64,000 bases of DNA. Origin: Saccharibacillus nicotianae (GTDB lineage Bacteria; Bacillota; Bacilli; Paenibacillales; Paenibacillaceae). Made by a program: the position numbers and the translations under genes. The DNA lies in contig NZ_JBHUGF010000010.1 in assembly GCF_042681745.1 (NCBI RefSeq), positions 2,790,001 through 2,854,000 of the forward strand, given 5' to 3'. Position 1 is the stretch's first letter. The number at the start of each line of letters is the position of its first letter. The notes under the pieces are model-generated. The model made no database searches, had not been told where the DNA came from, and saw only the letters and a list, made by a program, of their open reading frames with translations. Positions 62,771 to 64,000 of the stretch are shown piece after piece.

Positions 62771-63973
62771 TTATACAGAAGATGTACCTTTGTTTTTGTT
62801 ATAGATATCAAATGCTACCGCAAGTAGTAATACCAGACCTTTGATCCCTTGTTGCCAGTCGATACCTAGACCGACTAGAGACATACCATTATTCAGTACA
62901 CCCATAACCAGACCACCGATAATCGCTCCGAATACCGTTCCGATACCGCCTGAAGCCGACGCACCACCGATAAAACAGGCTGCAATCGCATCTAGCTCAA
63001 AGTTCGTTCCTGCTCTTGGTGTAGCTGCATTTAGACGAGCAGCGAAGATCAATCCAGACACTGCTGCAAGTACGCCCATATTTACAAATACCCAGAATGT
63101 TACTTTTTTCGTTTTAACACCGGATAATCCTGCTGCTTTTTCATTACCACCGATTGCATACACATGACGGCCCATCACTGTTTTGTTCATTACGAACGAG
63201 TAGATAATAATTAGCAAGAACAACAATACTAGAATCGTTGGAATCCCTGCATAACTAGCTAATACAATAGTGAAAGCATTGATAACAGCAACTACCAGAA
63301 TCATTTTCACAAAAAAGATCGCTTGTGATCCAGTATCAAAGTTATATTTACGTTGTGCTGCACGATTACGCAGTTCAGTTACAATGTAGAGAATCGATAA
63401 AGCGATCCCGGCAAGTACAGCTACAATATTCGTAGCCATATTTGAAAAGTCAGGGATAAAGCCTGAACTGATCTTCTGGAAACCATTCGGGAAAGGAGAG
63501 ATAGATTGCCCTTCCAAAACGATCATGGTCAATCCGCGGAATAACAACATGCCGGCAAGGGTTACGATAAAGGCGGGTATTCGCACATAAGCTACCCAGA
63601 ATCCTTGCCAAGCGCCGATCAAGCCACCGATTACGATTGATAACACAACCGCTAAGATCGGATTCATTTGCCATTGCACCATAAAGATTGCAGATACCGC
63701 GCCGACAAAAGCTGCGATCGAACCGACCGACAAATCGATATGTCCGGTAATAATAACAAGTACCATCCCGATTGCCAGTACCAGTATGTAACTATTTTGC
63801 AAGATCAGGTTGGTAATATTGATCGGTTTGAGTAGCAAACCTCCTGTTAAAACTTCGAATAGTAACATAATAAATAGTAATGCGATAATCATGCCGTACT
63901 GACGAATATTTCCTTTAAACATTTTGCCAAGTGTCGATTCTTTTTTTGCCTCTGGCTTGGTTAATGTAGACAT
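62771..63973 (-). CDS. mmsB: Multiple-sugar ABC transporter permease, MmsB/XylH type
   Basis: A 400-residue permease of the ribose/xylose class with about ten helices. The typical core TGHIDLSVGSIAAFVGAVSA and the IPAFIVTLAGMLLFRGLTM segment are present, with AACFIGGASASGGIGTVFGA near the end. The length and central insertion fit MmsB/GguB/XylH (ChvE-linked) rather than RbsC. The ATPase and binding-protein genes should precede it outside the window. It is the last gene of its operon, closed by a terminator. AAAGGGG precedes the ATG with long spacing. Confidence 0.92.
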   Translation of the reverse strand: MSTLTKPEAKKESTLGKMFKGNIRQYGMIIALLFIMLLFEVLTGGLLLKPINITNLILQNSYILVLAIGMVLVIITGHIDLSVGSIAAFVGAVSAIFMVQWQMNPILAVVLSIVIGGLIGAWQGFWVAYVRIPAFIVTLAGMLLFRGLTMIVLEGQSISPFPNGFQKISSGFIPDFSNMATNIVAVLAGIALSILYIVTELRNRAAQRKYNFDTGSQAIFFVKMILVVAVINAFTIVLASYAGIPTILVLLFLLIIIYSFVMNKTVMGRHVYAIGGNEKAAGLSGVKTKKVTFWVFVNMGVLAAVSGLIFAARLNAATPRAGTNFELDAIAACFIGGASASGGIGTVFGAIIGGLVMGVLNNGMSLVGLGIDWQQGIKGLVLLLAVAFDIYNKNKGTSSV

Positions 63974-64000
63974 ACGTTATGCTAACCCCTTTCGTTTGTT

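Overview
The window looks like a chromosomal segment of a spore-former of the Paenibacillus type (Bacillota, Paenibacillaceae). The evidence is low-to-moderate GC, strong AGGAGG-like ribosome binding sites, many TTG/GTG starts, YesM/YesN two-component pairs next to LplA/LplB/LplC-type sugar ABC transporters, an alsSD acetoin operon, an intracellular subtilisin and a BmrCD-type exporter. This assignment is inference from gene content. No rRNA, tRNA, CRISPR array, phage or transposase gene was seen.

Layout. 1-1.4 kb: end of a queuosine operon (queE, cut by the window edge, and queF). 1.5-3.5 kb: an AT-rich orphan gene whose N-terminus resembles the short motif of proteins linked to extracellular contractile injection systems, followed by about 690 bp of AT-rich non-coding DNA. 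3.6-6.2 kb: alsS-alsD. 6.4-7.4 kb: an intracellular subtilisin. 7.5-9.1 kb: a structured leader with a terminator ahead of an Fsr-type MFS exporter. 9.1-17.0 kb: a TolC-like secreted protein divergent from an RND adaptor/permease operon and a TetR-type regulator, with a 55-residue membrane protein between them. 17.2 kb: a DivIVA-domain protein. 17.7-40.1 kb (minus strand): a mannoside/N-glycan-like utilisation region with a YesN/YesM pair, an orphan solute-binding protein, GH3, GH38 and GH125 genes, a large clan GH-A enzyme, an alpha/beta hydrolase, a secreted protein with a small membrane partner, and an LplB-LplC-binding-protein transporter. 40.2-48.4 kb: M29 aminopeptidase, a chemoreceptor with a Met/His-rich loop, a GNAT acetyltransferase and a heterodimeric ABC exporter. 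48.5-51.1 kb: two paralogous Ser/Thr/Pro-rich proteins, one holding an assembly gap inside a 57-bp repeat. 51.3-62.5 kb: a hybrid histidine kinase and a second sugar transporter operon (lplB-lplC-binding protein-YesM-YesN). 62.8-64 kb: an MmsB/XylH-type sugar permease.

How the genes work together. The two transporter regions look like carbohydrate-sensing and import systems controlled by two-component pairs. cre-like sites upstream suggest CcpA repression. The glycosidases between the first pair and its permeases would trim alpha-mannosides to monosaccharides.

The most unusual signal is a family of five intergenic palindromic elements (copies A-E, about 145-210 bp) confined to spacers of the two sugar regions. 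Their short core motifs are conserved between copies, while the stem arms differ almost completely between copies yet stay complementary within each copy. A second signal is a shared upstream motif with identical spacing in front of the two Ser/Thr-rich paralogs, with a weaker match before the orphan gene at 1.5 kb. All functions are read from sequence by eye; no database search was run.
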